Source of the DNA: Larix kaempferi
Lineage: Eukaryota > Streptophyta > Pinopsida > Pinales > Pinaceae
Direction: 5' to 3'
Assembly (NCBI GenBank): GCA_027924585.1
Contig: BSBM01000096.1
Coordinates: forward strand, 4,464,001 to 4,528,000
Length of the DNA: 64,000 bases
Shown here: piece by piece, positions 1-10,229 of the stretch
Layout: each line of letters begins with the position of its first letter
Position numbering within the stretch: position 1 is the first letter of the stretch
The notes under the pieces: model-generated
Seen by the model: the letters and a program-made list of their open reading frames with translations, nothing else
Databases searched by the model: none
Told to the model about the DNA's origin: nothing
Made by a program: the position numbers and the translations under genes

Positions 1-737
1 GACAAAAGTAATGTCAGTTGTCTTTTCACCAATCCCCTCATCTCCATTGGAGTATATCACTCATTTTTTCTGAGGTGGGGTGTAGCTTCATGTTATTTTT
101 CTTCATTGCCATTTACCAAATTGTGAAATTAACAAGAAATCAGCACTACAAAGAGGGTATTGCAAACATTAGAGTGAAGAGATTGGTTGTAGGTGAGCAT
201 AAAACTTGGGAAAGATAGGAACCCTTTTTACCCATAGTTATTTGCTACTCCTATATGCTTGAGAAGCCATGATTTGAATTTAACAAGGGGTTCTCTAAAA
301 GAATACAATAGGTTTGACTCTTCCTAAACACAGTAAAGAGCATTGTAAGGGTTAGGTACTCTACGGGACTATTGAGCAGAGAAAGAATAGGACTTGCTTA
401 TGTTGTGTGTGGCAGTGGAAGATAGTTCCATGGATGGGATGGTTCAGTGAGATGGTTGTAGTGATTTGTGATGAGTATATTGGATAAGCATGAGAGAAAA
501 TGGGTTGGTTGAGAGAGAGTGAAACATGTAGGTGTTTCCTTCGCCCTAGTGGCCTCATCATTAGAAGAATTTTGCATAAAAAATGGGCCTCAAAATAAAT
601 AAATAAAATTGTACAATCAAAATGAACTTTTTAAGAACCACTAGGATTCAAGATGATGATGTCAACCATAAGGCTATATAGTTTTGAATGGAAATGAAAA
701 AACTACTTTTTCCTATCATATTTTTAACTTTTAATTA
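1..737. other. Gene-free DNA, nothing recognised
   Basis: AT-rich sequence with only short open frames (up to about 66 codons) on either strand. None shows a domain or motif I recognise and none has a plausible gene context. Confidence 0.6.
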
Positions 738-1186
738 TGCATCCAACGAGTGCTCAGACTCGAAATTTTAGTAAAATTATAAGGAGATAAGTTTGAAATA
801 TGATCCGATGAGTACTCACTCGGCATACTTTTGACAGGCCCCCGATAGGAAAAAACTTGAAATACATATAAAAAAAACGTATTTCATTCAAAAAAATAGA
901 TTTTGAACGTATTTCATTCAAAAAAATACATTTTGAACGTATTTCGTTCAAAAAAATACATTTTAAACGAAATACATCTTTTTATAAGTATTTCAAGTTT
1001 TTTCCTACTTGGGGCCTGTCAAAAACGAAATACATTTATTTATATGTATTTCATTTTTTTCCTACCGAGGGCCTATCAAAAGTATGTCAAGTGGGTAAAG
1101 GTTGGATGAAGAATTTAATTATTCATCTTACAAGCACTCACACTCAAAATTTGAGTAAACCTACAAGGCGAGAAGTTGAAAATACA
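738..1186. repeat. Foldback repeat bounded by direct repeats
   Basis: A segment of about 60 bp near 738-800 is repeated in the same orientation near 1124-1186 (both contain a variant of CACTCaaaTTTgagTAAA followed by a GAGAAGTTGAAAATA-like stretch). Between them the sequence folds back on itself: 826-880 (containing TTTGACAGGCCC, TAGGAAAAAACTTGAAATAC) is the reverse complement of parts of 967-1095, which carries two copies of the arm. This looks like a small non-coding foldback or MITE-like element; no transposase is present. Confidence 0.6.
877..966. repeat. 30-bp tandem repeat, three units
   Basis: Three consecutive 30-bp units (877-906, 907-936, 937-966) share the core CGTATTTCATTCAAAAAAAT with one or two substitutions each. 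They form the central loop of the surrounding foldback repeat. The small open frame across them on the minus strand (repeating NEIRSK) is a by-product of the repeat, not a gene. Confidence 0.85.
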
Positions 1187-1956
1187 ATAAAAATGGTTTT
1201 TTTTCCTTTCCCTAAAATAGTAATAACTCTTATTTTATTATTTTCCTTAGGATTCCCATTTTAGATATCAAAATTACTCTAATATGCCCGGCTTAGGGGT
1301 GGAATCTGCAATTGATACCTACAGTTGGGAGAAAATTTTCTCTTACACGGCTAGTTGCTTGGATCTTCTTTAATTAAAAGATAAATATTCTTTGTTGTCT
1401 ATGAATGTGCAATTATTATATTTACTTCCTGTTATGAATAATTTTATTTATGCGTGATGTGTGTGTGAAATATAGTTGTAAATTCCATTTTGTTTTATAC
1501 TCATGCCCATGCACATGCATTACTCAGTTTATGTTTCCTATGGGAGGTTGAAATTAGTTTGAATTTGAATAATGACCTCCATGGGGCGGAATTTTGTATG
1601 AGGAAATTTGTAACCACCCCCTATTATGGTTGGGATGAAGGATGGGGACATGAAAAAGTGGTATAAGAGCTCTTGGTTGCAAAATTGGGGTTGTATGGGC
1701 TAGAATTAATATTTCCAAGAAGAAATATGACTTTCAGGAAAAGTGTTTGAGGAAATTCCTTTATGAAACCCATGGTTTTATTCATCATATGGTGTTTTGA
1801 CTATTCCTGGGGATTAAATATTGTGGAACTTTTAACTAGGAATGATAGAATTGTCTGAGGCAAATTTGGAAAAAAAAAATCAAAATTGGTGGAAATCCGC
1901 ATTTTGTTAATTAACAGAAGCTCGGGTGCAAAATTGTTGGGAGTTTTGTTTGAGAG
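1187..1956. other. Gene-free DNA, nothing recognised
   Basis: No open frame of note, no RNA gene signature and no repeat that I could match elsewhere in the window. Confidence 0.5.
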
Positions 1957-2814
1957 TTAAAATATAACTAACGTTTTGAGATCAAATCAAGCTCATTGGA
2001 TCCATGATATGATTGATTTTTCGTGCAAATGTAAGTAGTTGTACTTTAATGGGAGGAGTGACTTCCTGAGTGGACTAGATTAAATCAAACTACTCACACC
2101 ACCAACTCATGAGCATCTATGCAAAGGGAAATTATTGATATTTAAGGGTTAGAGTCATGTCATGAATAACCCAAATATTAGCAAGTCCTTGAGATCATCA
2201 AATCGGTATCATTCGCACAAGGGTAAATGTGTGAGTCTTAACATGGGGACCCTAGCCACGAATGGGACGGATTGAATCTTGCAACTCCTATCATTAGATA
2301 TGAACCAGTCACACATAGGAACCTAACCAAAGCATAACATGGGAAACGTCACTGCAAATGACTGAGATTTGATCAAGTAGATCATATTCTCGAATCCTAA
2401 CCTTTTCATGCAAATCAAGATGATTGGAACTTAACATGGGGGTTGTTTCTACGAATAGACGAGATTAAATAAAGCAAGTCATATCTTTAAATCCTGATTG
2501 TTTGCAAAAAATAAGGTGATAAGGAGTTAACAATAGGGATGGTGTTGTGAATGGCTAATATTTAATCATGTATGTTAGATAAGCTGTTCTTAACCAGTTG
2601 TCCAAGACAAGGTGATCATGCCTTATCACGAGGGGCATCGTTGCGAATGCTTGAGATTAAAACATGCAAGTTGGATCAACTGATCTTGTCCATTCATGCA
2701 AATAAATGCAATTGGGGCTTATCGTGAAGGGAAATGTTAGAAACTATTGATATTCCATCGCTCGAAACAAATGTAAATATGAGATTGATTATGGAAATTG
2801 TTAAAGGTACATGT
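1957..2814. repeat. Diverged tandem array with a 96-97 bp period
   Basis: Unit starts marked by TTAACATGGGG or a variant occur at 2046, 2142, 2238, 2334, 2431, 2527, 2623 and 2719, so successive spacings are 96, 96, 96, 97, 96, 96 and 96 bp. Each unit then carries an ACGAATGG-like block, a GAGATTAAATC-like block, GCAAGTC and a GCAAATAAGGTGAT-like block in the same order. One earlier unit with a short deletion starts near 1957. The units differ at many positions yet their length hardly varies. No open frame spans the array. An old satellite or minisatellite is the simplest reading; the following LTR at 2878 interrupts or abuts its end. Confidence 0.75.
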
Positions 2815-2877
2815 GATGGATACATGACCTTGCCATGACTAGTTGAGATCATTTTGGCATCTGAGACCTACAGTTGA

Positions 2878-3637
2878 TGCTGGCATAGGATTAGTCCACG
2901 TGAAGTGAGGAAGCCGACAGCTACGAAGAAGGACCATTCATGGAAGGAAGGGTCATTTGCGGAGAACGAGGAAGCGCAAGACTAGTTAGGTTGTTAGAAA
3001 GGGTCATTTGGACCATTGTATAACAGCCATAGTTGGATATAAATAAGAATGTGAATGTAATACTAAGGGCATCATCTTGGCATCAGATCATTATGATTTT
3101 GGTATGATTGCTCTGTTTTCGGCACTTTTGTATGGATCTGTGATAGGATGTGTTGAACTGTTTCTGCGAAGGTTATACCGCAGGTTTTTATGAGTTAATG
3201 CATGAAGATGTTCGGATCGGTCTTTTTGTCTTTGTTTATGTCGAATGGTGAATGCTTTATGTTGTTTTCTGTAAGGTTTCATTGATGTGATCTTTGGTAT
3301 TTCCCTGTTAATGTGAATGTTAATTGTGCAATGAATATGTGAATGATGAATACATGGTTAAAATGCGAATGATGAATGTTTGTTTGAGTTACGAAGTATG
3401 ATGCGAAAGCAGATCTACAGTTTCTGATGCGATGAAGTTAGAGCAGACGCATGTCCCTTCCCCACTGCAGAAACTTGGTTCCTGCAGCCCCCTTAACCAT
3501 CTTGGGTGAGACTTCACTCGCTTCGTCGGTGTTGCTGGAAAGGGTAAAACCTTTCTGGGCCGATGCTTAAGGGTGTTGGGTTGGTGTTTGTTGATGACAG
3601 TGCGAAGTGAACCCCTGTTGAAAAAATTGTATCAACA
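2878..3637 (+). repeat. 5' LTR of the older Ty3 element
   Basis: Aligns along its whole length with 17265-18024 (shared blocks include AAGCGCAAGACTAGTTAGG and GGGCATCATCTTGGCATCA). It starts TGCTGGCA and ends ATCAACA. A TATA box (TATAAATA) lies at 3038-3045, placed as expected for the LTR promoter, with the matching box at 17425-17432 in the other LTR. Confidence 0.93.
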
Positions 3638-3639
3638 AA

Positions 3640-3657
3640 TGGTTCTGTTGCCGAGAC
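3640..3657 (+). promoter_or_regulatory. Primer-binding site of the older Ty3 element
   Basis: Two bases after the LTR end the sequence reads TGGTTCTGTTGCCGAGA. This resembles the TGGCGCCGTTGCCGGGGA site used by many plant Ty3 elements (attributed to tRNA-Asp), with several mismatches. The position is right; the tRNA identity is an inference. Confidence 0.6.
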
Positions 3658-4361
3658 CCTGAAGTTGAAGGAAGAGGACATGCTGTGGCACCCGACGAAA
3701 TCAGAGATCCAAGATTGGTTTGACAAGAAGGCAGAAGAATTTGCGGAAGGAGAAAACCGGAACCCTGGACATACGACAAGGCATACGACAAGCAGTTGGT
3801 TACTGTTTGACGGACAATCTACCAAGAGCGGACTCGAGACCTGATCTTCGTAGCTTAACGTAAGTCTAGAACAAATAGGGCAGAACATAGAATACTTTCC
3901 TAGATCTAATTAGAGATCGAGTAGATAGATGCTTTACCTTTCAAATCGTTGATCCTTTCTCCTTGATGTTTGCTCCAAGCTTGATGGTCTTCAGATCTCA
4001 GCTGTAAAACCTGTCAAGACAACACAGAAACAAAACAAGTAGTAAAATGCACCTAAACAATAATAGATCTAAGTAAGCAGTTAAGCAGGAAAACTACACA
4101 AAACATCATCAATGCAATGAGATTTGGTGGAAAACATTTATATTACTGTATAAAAGGGAAATACATAGAAGGAATTGATTACAACCAATGACTTAACGTA
4201 GCAATCCTTCTCCAACCAATCCAATGCCAAATCCTCCAAAGGGATGATGGATCTCTCAAGGGATGAGTAGAGATCTCTCCTAAGCTAATTTCACCAGCGT
4301 ATATATACTATAGACTTCCTCCTCTTGGAATGGGAATGTGCTTCACTTATATATGACTAAG
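3658..4361 (+). other. Untranslated leader of the older Ty3 element, left part
   Basis: Sequence between the primer-binding site and the insertion point of the nested element. Open frames here (for example 3514-3888 on the minus strand) overlap the LTR and primer site and have no recognisable domain. The leader resumes at 9103 after the nested insertion. Confidence 0.65.
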
Positions 4362-4366
4362 AGGAT

Positions 4367-4751
4367 TGTGATGTACCTGCAATAATTAATTAATGCAAAT
4401 ACACGAGATATCAGAAATAATAGAACAGAATCGCTTTTATATTGATCACGGGCCACTTCGAGGGGGAAACCTCCTTTGAGCAAGCTCAATACAATTAACT
4501 TCACGGTGCCTTCAATGACCTCAACACACACTTACATACTAATTCTATGCCCAATACTATGAGTCAAAACCATGGGACATATAATACTACGGGACGGCTT
4601 ACAAAGCATATGCGTCCAATACTATGGGTCAATACTATGGGCTAATATAAACTACGGATCAACAAATACTACGGGACGACTTACAAAGCATATGCATCCA
4701 ACAACAATATACTAACATAGTAAAGAGAAGGGTTGACATAGGTTCCTAACA
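4367..4751 (-). repeat. 3' LTR of the nested Ty3 element
   Basis: Near-identical to 8713-9097 over all 385 bp. Begins TGTGATGTACC and ends GGTTCCTAACA. The left edge is fixed by the AGGAT duplication. Confidence 0.96.
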
Positions 4752-4765
4752 TCCCCTCTCCCTTA
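4752..4765 (-). promoter_or_regulatory. Polypurine tract of the nested Ty3 element
   Basis: On the minus strand the tract AAGGGAGAGGGGA ends exactly where the 3' LTR begins. This is the expected plus-strand primer for reverse transcription. Confidence 0.9.
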
Positions 4766-4780
4766 GAAAAAGCTTTGTCC

Positions 4781-5790
4781 TCAAAGCTTTGGTTGAAGAA
4801 ATTGCTGCAGAATCTGAAGGAGTGGTTCCCCAGTAGCATCCTCGAGTTGCATTTCGGGCCACTGATGCCTTTGGAGTGTCAAGGAGGATTGCTTGGAAGG
4901 CGGTAGATGAAGAAGAACCCTGTCAGCTGTGTGGAAAATGCGCTCAGAACGGTGCTGATCGGCTTGTTGTTTCAGGAGAATTCTGGCCATGTGAAGATTG
5001 TCCTGCAGAATGAGAAGAATCTGATCGCGGGTGCGAAGAACCGAGTCAATTTCCTGAACTGGGGAGCTTCTAAGGGTGTATGGAAGAAGAACTGACAGTG
5101 TTTTTCCATAGACTGCTTCATATGGTGTCCTTTGAGATGTGGTATTGCACCACCAAAGCGCTGCTAGTAAATCCATAGAAATAGTTGGCCAAAGCTGTGT
5201 AAGGATGGGAAAGGGTTTGAGCAATCCCGAAAGGAGTGTCGTTTCACCCTTGTTGACTTGGAAAGTATCATCGTCAGCCACCATCTGTTGAATTGTCATT
5301 TTTAGGCCCTTCCAAAAGAAGTTACGTTGTTCCCGGTCAGACATTTTGTAAAACCCAGAGTGCCCTGTTGATGAAGAAGCATGGAGTTCATAGAAGAGAG
5401 AGCCCTGTTGAACATATTGCAACCAATTTGGAACAAGCAGAGAAAGAGTTGTAAGAGAAACTGGGTCATTAATTGTGCGAGAAAGAGCATCTGCCACCAT
5501 ATTGTCCTTACCCTTCTTGTAAGTGATCACATAGGGATAACCCATGAGTTGGATAACCCATTTCAGGTGTGTTGGGGAGGAGACCCATTGTTCCAGAAAA
5601 AATTTCCAGACTCTGGAGATCAGTCTTGATGCATAAATAATTCCCGAATAGGTATGGCTGCCACTTCTGTACTGCATGCAAAATAGCCATCATTTCCTGC
5701 TGAGAGGTAGATGTGGCTAAATTCTTACCGGAAAGGTCTCTTGAAGGCAGCAATCACATTGGTTCAGCAAAGATACCTGCATATATATCC
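4781..5790 (-). pseudogene. Remnant RNase H and integrase of the nested Ty3 element
   Basis: The minus-strand frame resumes with an RNase H tail (LATSTSQQEMMAILHAVQKW, KTDLQSLE, then YKKGKDNMVADALSR). The protein before it ends in a FAEP-like stretch at about 5765, a motif that normally precedes RT, so the whole RT core is deleted at about 5755-5770. Downstream there is an integrase start (PTISMDLLA at about 5165) that passes straight into WWCNTTSQRTPYEAVYGK, a motif normally found far beyond the DDE core; the catalytic core is therefore also gone. The last about 30 codons (LEDATGEPLLQ) may be the end of a chromodomain. A frame change lies near 5600. No catalytic pol activity can remain. Confidence 0.85.
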
Positions 5791-5822
5791 AAGGAAGTAG
5801 TGGAGACTGTTGATGGGTGCAT

Positions 5823-7295
5823 CTAAATGGAATTGAGCTGAGCGATGACACCATGTGAATTCTTCTTAAGGATTTTTTCCAGGCGATGTGAACTGATGAT
5901 GCAGAGAGACCCTGGTTGTAAGCCCATAAATTTGTGTTGTGCCCCATTGACTTTAAATTGCATCCAAAGGTCAGCAAAATCCCATAAGATGGGGCCAAGT
6001 GTGCGTAACCATTGAATGCCCAAAACCACATCACATCCGCCTAAGGATAAGGCAAAAATGTCAGAGCGTAGGTTATAATCTTCCATAGAGATACGCACAT
6101 TGTGACACTTCCCCTTGCAAGGTAAGGTGCCCCCATTGGCAACCATGACTTCAAAGTTGGAGCAAGGATGGACAAAACAATCAGCCTGTTTGGCAATCCG
6201 AGGGTCAATGAAGTTATGAGTGCTACCAGAATCAATGAGTATGGTAAGAGGGAGCTTCTTGAAGTATCCCCTCACCCGCATTGTTTGTGGGGTGGTGACG
6301 CCGGTTACAGCATGGAGAGAGATCTCGGGTGGGTCATCCTGAGATGGGGTGTCAACAGGCTGGTGTTGAATGTCGACCTGATCATCTACTGTATCTGTAG
6401 CTTCTTCACCAAGTTCTAAGGCAGGCGGAGAATCCACATCCAAGAGATAGAGCTTTTGTTGAACACATCTATGTCCCCGAGTGAATTTTTCATCACAATT
6501 ATAGCAAAGCCCTTTTTTCTTGGCGTGCCTGCATTTCTATTTCGGACAATTGCTTGATAGGAGTTGGTTGAGGAGAAGGCGTGATGGGAGGTCGTTGGAA
6601 ACCCATATTTCTGAAGAGAACAAAGGTGGGTTTGGAGCGTTGTTGAGCTGCGATATTGTCCTCATCCAGCTTAGCCAACCCTAAGACTTCCATCATTGTG
6701 TTGGGACAAAACATTTTGACCTCTGAGCGGATTTCATCCTTGAGACCACTGATAAAACAACTCCTGTAGAATTCATCGGACAATCCTTCTGTGTGATTGG
6801 CTAGTTTCTCAAATTTCATCTGATCTCTCTCACTGTGCCAGTTTGGTGAAGTTTAGTGAGTGCTCCTGTGAAGTCATCAAAAGAACTAGGACCAAATCGT
6901 GACAAAAGGAGTTGGCAAAAATCTGTCCAGTTTGGCTCGGGATGAGCTTTGATGTACCAACGGTACCATTGAAGGGCTTCCTGTTCCAAATGAAAGGATG
7001 CAAGTGGAACTTTCTGAACATCAAAAGTATTATGCAGACTGAAATATTGTTCTACTCGGTATATCCATCCAGTCGGATCAGTACCATTGAAGCGAGGAAA
7101 ATCAAGCTTCGGCCCACGAAAATTGCTGGAAGAAGAGAACCCGGTGGCTGCAAAATATTCTGGCTGTCTGGTATTGTTCATGGCTGAATGCTGAAGATGG
7201 AGACTGAGAAATTTTTCATCCAGATCTTGGAGTTTGGTGTGGATGGCTGCAAGTGCTTCCTCCATGGTGTGTGCTCCTGCACGGGTTACAACCAT
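5823..7295 (-). pseudogene. Gag-protease region of the nested Ty3 element
   Basis: Gag appears to start at the ATG at 7295 (MVVTRAGAHTMEEALAAI) just after a T-rich run on the plus strand. The capsid region has the usual RWY-type motif (LEQEALQWYRWYIKAHPEP) and continues after a one-base frame change at about 6817 into FEKLANHTEGLSDEF. A second frame change near 6515 leads to a zinc knuckle of the chromovirus form (CYNCDEKFTRGHRC, 6465-6506). The aspartic protease follows with active site LIDSGSTHNFID (about 6207-6241) and a later GIQWLRTLGPI motif. Two frameshifts make this copy defective even though it inserted recently, so they may be old in the amplified lineage. Confidence 0.88.
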
Positions 7296-8698
7296 AACCA
7301 GTTTTTTTTTTTTTTTGGTGGAATGGGTAGAAAAACACAAACAGAAGCTGATTTAGTAAAGGGAAATTTGGATTGGGGAAACAATCTGATGGGTAATTGG
7401 AGTTTGACTAGATTTTGGACACTGTCGAAAGGACAAGAAAGCAAAAAGGGGGATTTCGGAAGCGGGGTGATAGAATGAGAAAATTTGGCAGAGAGGGACA
7501 AAGAAGCAGAATTCAGAAAGGAACTCTGTGGTAAAATTTGAAGATGATTGGGTGAAATCTGAGGAAGTTATGGCAAACCCTAAAAATAGACAAATGTGGG
7601 ATTTCGGGGTGTAGGACGGGGAATTGAGGATAGGGTCCTCAGAAATGAAATATGCAGAATGGAATGACAGGGGTTCCCTGAAAATTTCAAGGGAAACAGA
7701 GGTAAAACAAGGGAGATATGGAGAAAAAACTGAATATTATACTCTTTTTCTTTTCCTTTTTTTTTTTCTTTTTTTTTTTTGTTTTAGACTGGAGCGGCTA
7801 CGGCTCGGATTTTTTTTTTTTTTTTTTTTTACAAACAGGAGCGGCTATGGCTCGGAAGGAATCTGGAACAACGCCGAATGGATGGATCTGGAACGACTTG
7901 CAAAATGGATCTGAAACGTCGCAGCAGTGATCGACAATAGTTCAGTTGAAAGTAGATATGGACCCCAGGTATGTGCGGCTTCCTAACAGTTCAGGGGTTT
8001 CACTCGGCCACCAATGCTGTCTGACGGCTTGCGTATTGGGGCAGTACCCCTCACTCCACGGCTCAGGTAAAACTGATAACCGCTTGGCCACAAACGACAG
8101 CTCTTGGTTTACCTCACGGGTGGGAACTAGTCAATCAGGTAGGGGTTGTTGCCCTTTTCGCTTGGCAGGTCCTCTCAATGGTCAGCTACTTCGGGGTTCC
8201 TGTGGTACTCCTCACAATGAGTTTTAGGGCTTATGCCCAAGTACTTCCCACAGTTAAGCGGATAGGGATTATTCCCAGATCCGAACCTGCAACAGAAAAA
8301 AAAAAAATTTGGGCAGAAATTCCACCCAATGTTCAAAAACCGGATCTATATTACTCAAAATCGCTATTATAGCATGTTTCCGGAACTGGAACAACCACTC
8401 TGCTTCTACCCATGAAAGCGGAATAGAAATCTGGGCACGCGGTCAAAAGATTTTCTCGCCGCAATTTCCGCGGCCGTCACCGAAATTCTGAAAATTTGCT
8501 GATTTTAAATCCGCGATATCTCGACTTTTAGAACTCCAAATGAGATGATTTTTTTTTTGAAACTGCGTATTTTTGAAAGAGGAATTTAGATATGCAATCG
8601 GTTTCTTCTGATTTTGTGCAAAAAGTTTCAGAAATTGATCTGAAAGTCGCCGCCCAAAACAAAAACAAAAAAAAATTCCCACTTGTGCCAAGAAAAGT
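7296..8698 (-). other. Long 5' leader of the nested Ty3 element
   Basis: About 1.4 kb between the primer-binding site and Gag. It contains T-rich runs (7737-7830) and a distinctly GC-richer block (about 7960-8290). Inside that block the minus strand has GTGGCCAAGCGGTTATCA, which resembles a tRNA A-box, but no B-box follows in the right order. No open frame has a recognisable domain. Confidence 0.6.
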
Positions 8699-8710
8699 GC
8701 TCTGATACCA
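8699..8710 (-). promoter_or_regulatory. Primer-binding site, initiator Met tRNA
   Basis: The minus strand reads TGGTATCAGAGC, an exact match to the standard plant initiator-Met tRNA primer site, two bases from the end of the 5' LTR. Confidence 0.95.
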
Positions 8711-8712
8711 GA

Positions 8713-9097
8713 TGTGATGTACCTGCAATAATTAATTAATGCAAACACACGAGATATCAGAAATAATAGAACAGAATCGCTTTTATATTGATCACGGGCC
8801 ACTTCGAGGGGGCAACCTCCTTTGAGCAAGCTCAATACAATTAACTTCACGGTGCCTTCAATGACCTCAACACACACTTATATACTAAGTCTATGCCCAA
8901 TACTATGAGTCAAAACCATGGGACATATAATACTACGGGACGGCTTACAAAGCATATGCGTCCAATACTATGGGTCAATATTATGGGCTAATATAAACTA
9001 CGGATCAACAAATACTACAGGACGACTTACAAAGCATATGCGTCCAACAACAATATACTAACATAGTAAAGAGAAGGGTTGACATAGGTTCCTAACA
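8713..9097 (-). repeat. 5' LTR of the nested Ty3 element
   Basis: Partner of 4367-4751. About seven substitutions and no indels by eye. Followed by the target duplication AGGAT at 9098-9102. Confidence 0.96.
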
Positions 9098-9102
9098 AGG
9101 AT

Positions 9103-10229
9103 AGGATAGGTTGAGATATGGTAGGAGAGAGATAGGGGATCTCACCTAAGGGTTAGGGAATCAAATTACAGCTCCCCTAAAGGCTAGGGATAGGGCTCCA
9201 CATCACTCAGCTTCGAGAATGGGCTCGAAGATGCTCTTTTATCCAACTAACTGACATCGTCGCAGGCTGGATTAGGACAACCTGTGACGTCGCATGTTGC
9301 ACAAGGGTGAACTGCAATGACCTTGAAAAGTAGGTCAGTTAAGCCCTCCAGTCATGGGAAAATTCAAGGATGTATACACTGAGTCTCAGGGTAGCAAGAT
9401 TTAGGTGTAACAGTTGGAAAAGCATATTTACTCTGATATCCATGAGATATTCTTCTGCGAATTCCTTGTGTTGTTGCACGAGTGGTTGGCGCAGTTAACA
9501 TTTCAAAAGAACCATTACCAAAGAGGTGAACCTAGCCACTGGACCCCAGAACTGATCCAATAGCTGAAACGGGTCGACAAAAAGGTATCAAGGGCTATTG
9601 ATTCTAGGTAGGCAGTATCCTAGAAGGATATATCACTGAGTTTTTTGTGGACACGATCAAATCATACAGCGACGCGGAAAGGAAATTCTTCAAAGGACCT
9701 AGAGGAAGGTTCCTGCTATCACTGAAATTGTTGATTAAAATGCTTGTTTGCAAAAAGGGCATACTGAGGATGAACTCTGACGAGTTGAAGATCAGTGTGC
9801 GGGAGTTGTGGGTACCGCGTGGATGCGGGTCCAGTAGAAAGATGCGAGGTAGATGGACATGAGTGACGACGAATTTTTAAGGGAGGTTGAAGACGAGTGT
9901 GGTACCTTAAGGAGTGGAGTGATATTCCAGCGACCAGAGAAGAAGAGGAGGACTGAGAGAGAGTCTCCTAAGGGGACTCGAATGGAAGAATGTGAAACAG
10001 GACCACACGAGACAAAGTGACCTTATTGCGACAAAGAAGAAGGTGAACAGGCTACCCTAGAAGTCAAAGAAGGACGGACTCTAAGCTACAACGTACCTTC
10101 AACTCCACACACTACTCAGAACTTGATTGGAAGAAATTTGAGTTATTCGCAGAGCTGTCCTACGTGCCAGAACAGTAGTAAGAGTAGCGAATCAGTAAAT
10201 AATAACAGTATAAGCACAAGAATGGTGGG
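9103..10229 (+). other. Leader of the older Ty3 element, right part
   Basis: Continuation of the sequence broken at 4366. Small open frames (for example 9647-9862) have no domain I recognise. Gag-like sequence starts at about 10230. Confidence 0.55.

Larger units (their letters stand above)
4367..9097 (-). mobile_element. Young non-autonomous Ty3 element nested in the older one
   Basis: It has every structural hallmark: 385-bp LTRs at 4367-4751 and 8713-9097, both TGTGATG...CCTAACA; target-site duplication AGGAT at 4362-4366 and 9098-9102; an initiator-Met tRNA primer site next to the right LTR; and a purine tract next to the left LTR, so it reads on the minus strand. I count about seven substitutions between the LTRs, so it is recent. 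Internally it keeps Gag, a zinc knuckle and an aspartic protease, then jumps to the end of RNase H: the RT core is missing, and a second deletion removes the integrase core. It could only move with proteins supplied by a relative. The NLATS...EMMAILHAVQKW and CYNCDEKF motifs fit the chromovirus branch. Confidence 0.95.

Noticed and set aside
3514-3888. 124-codon open frame on the minus strand
   Set aside because: It lies across the LTR end and primer site of the plus-strand element and has no domain; the opposite strand explains the region.
7960-8290. tRNA-like A-box in the leader of the nested element
   Set aside because: The only B-box-like stretch lies on the wrong side of it, so no tRNA or SINE can be built.
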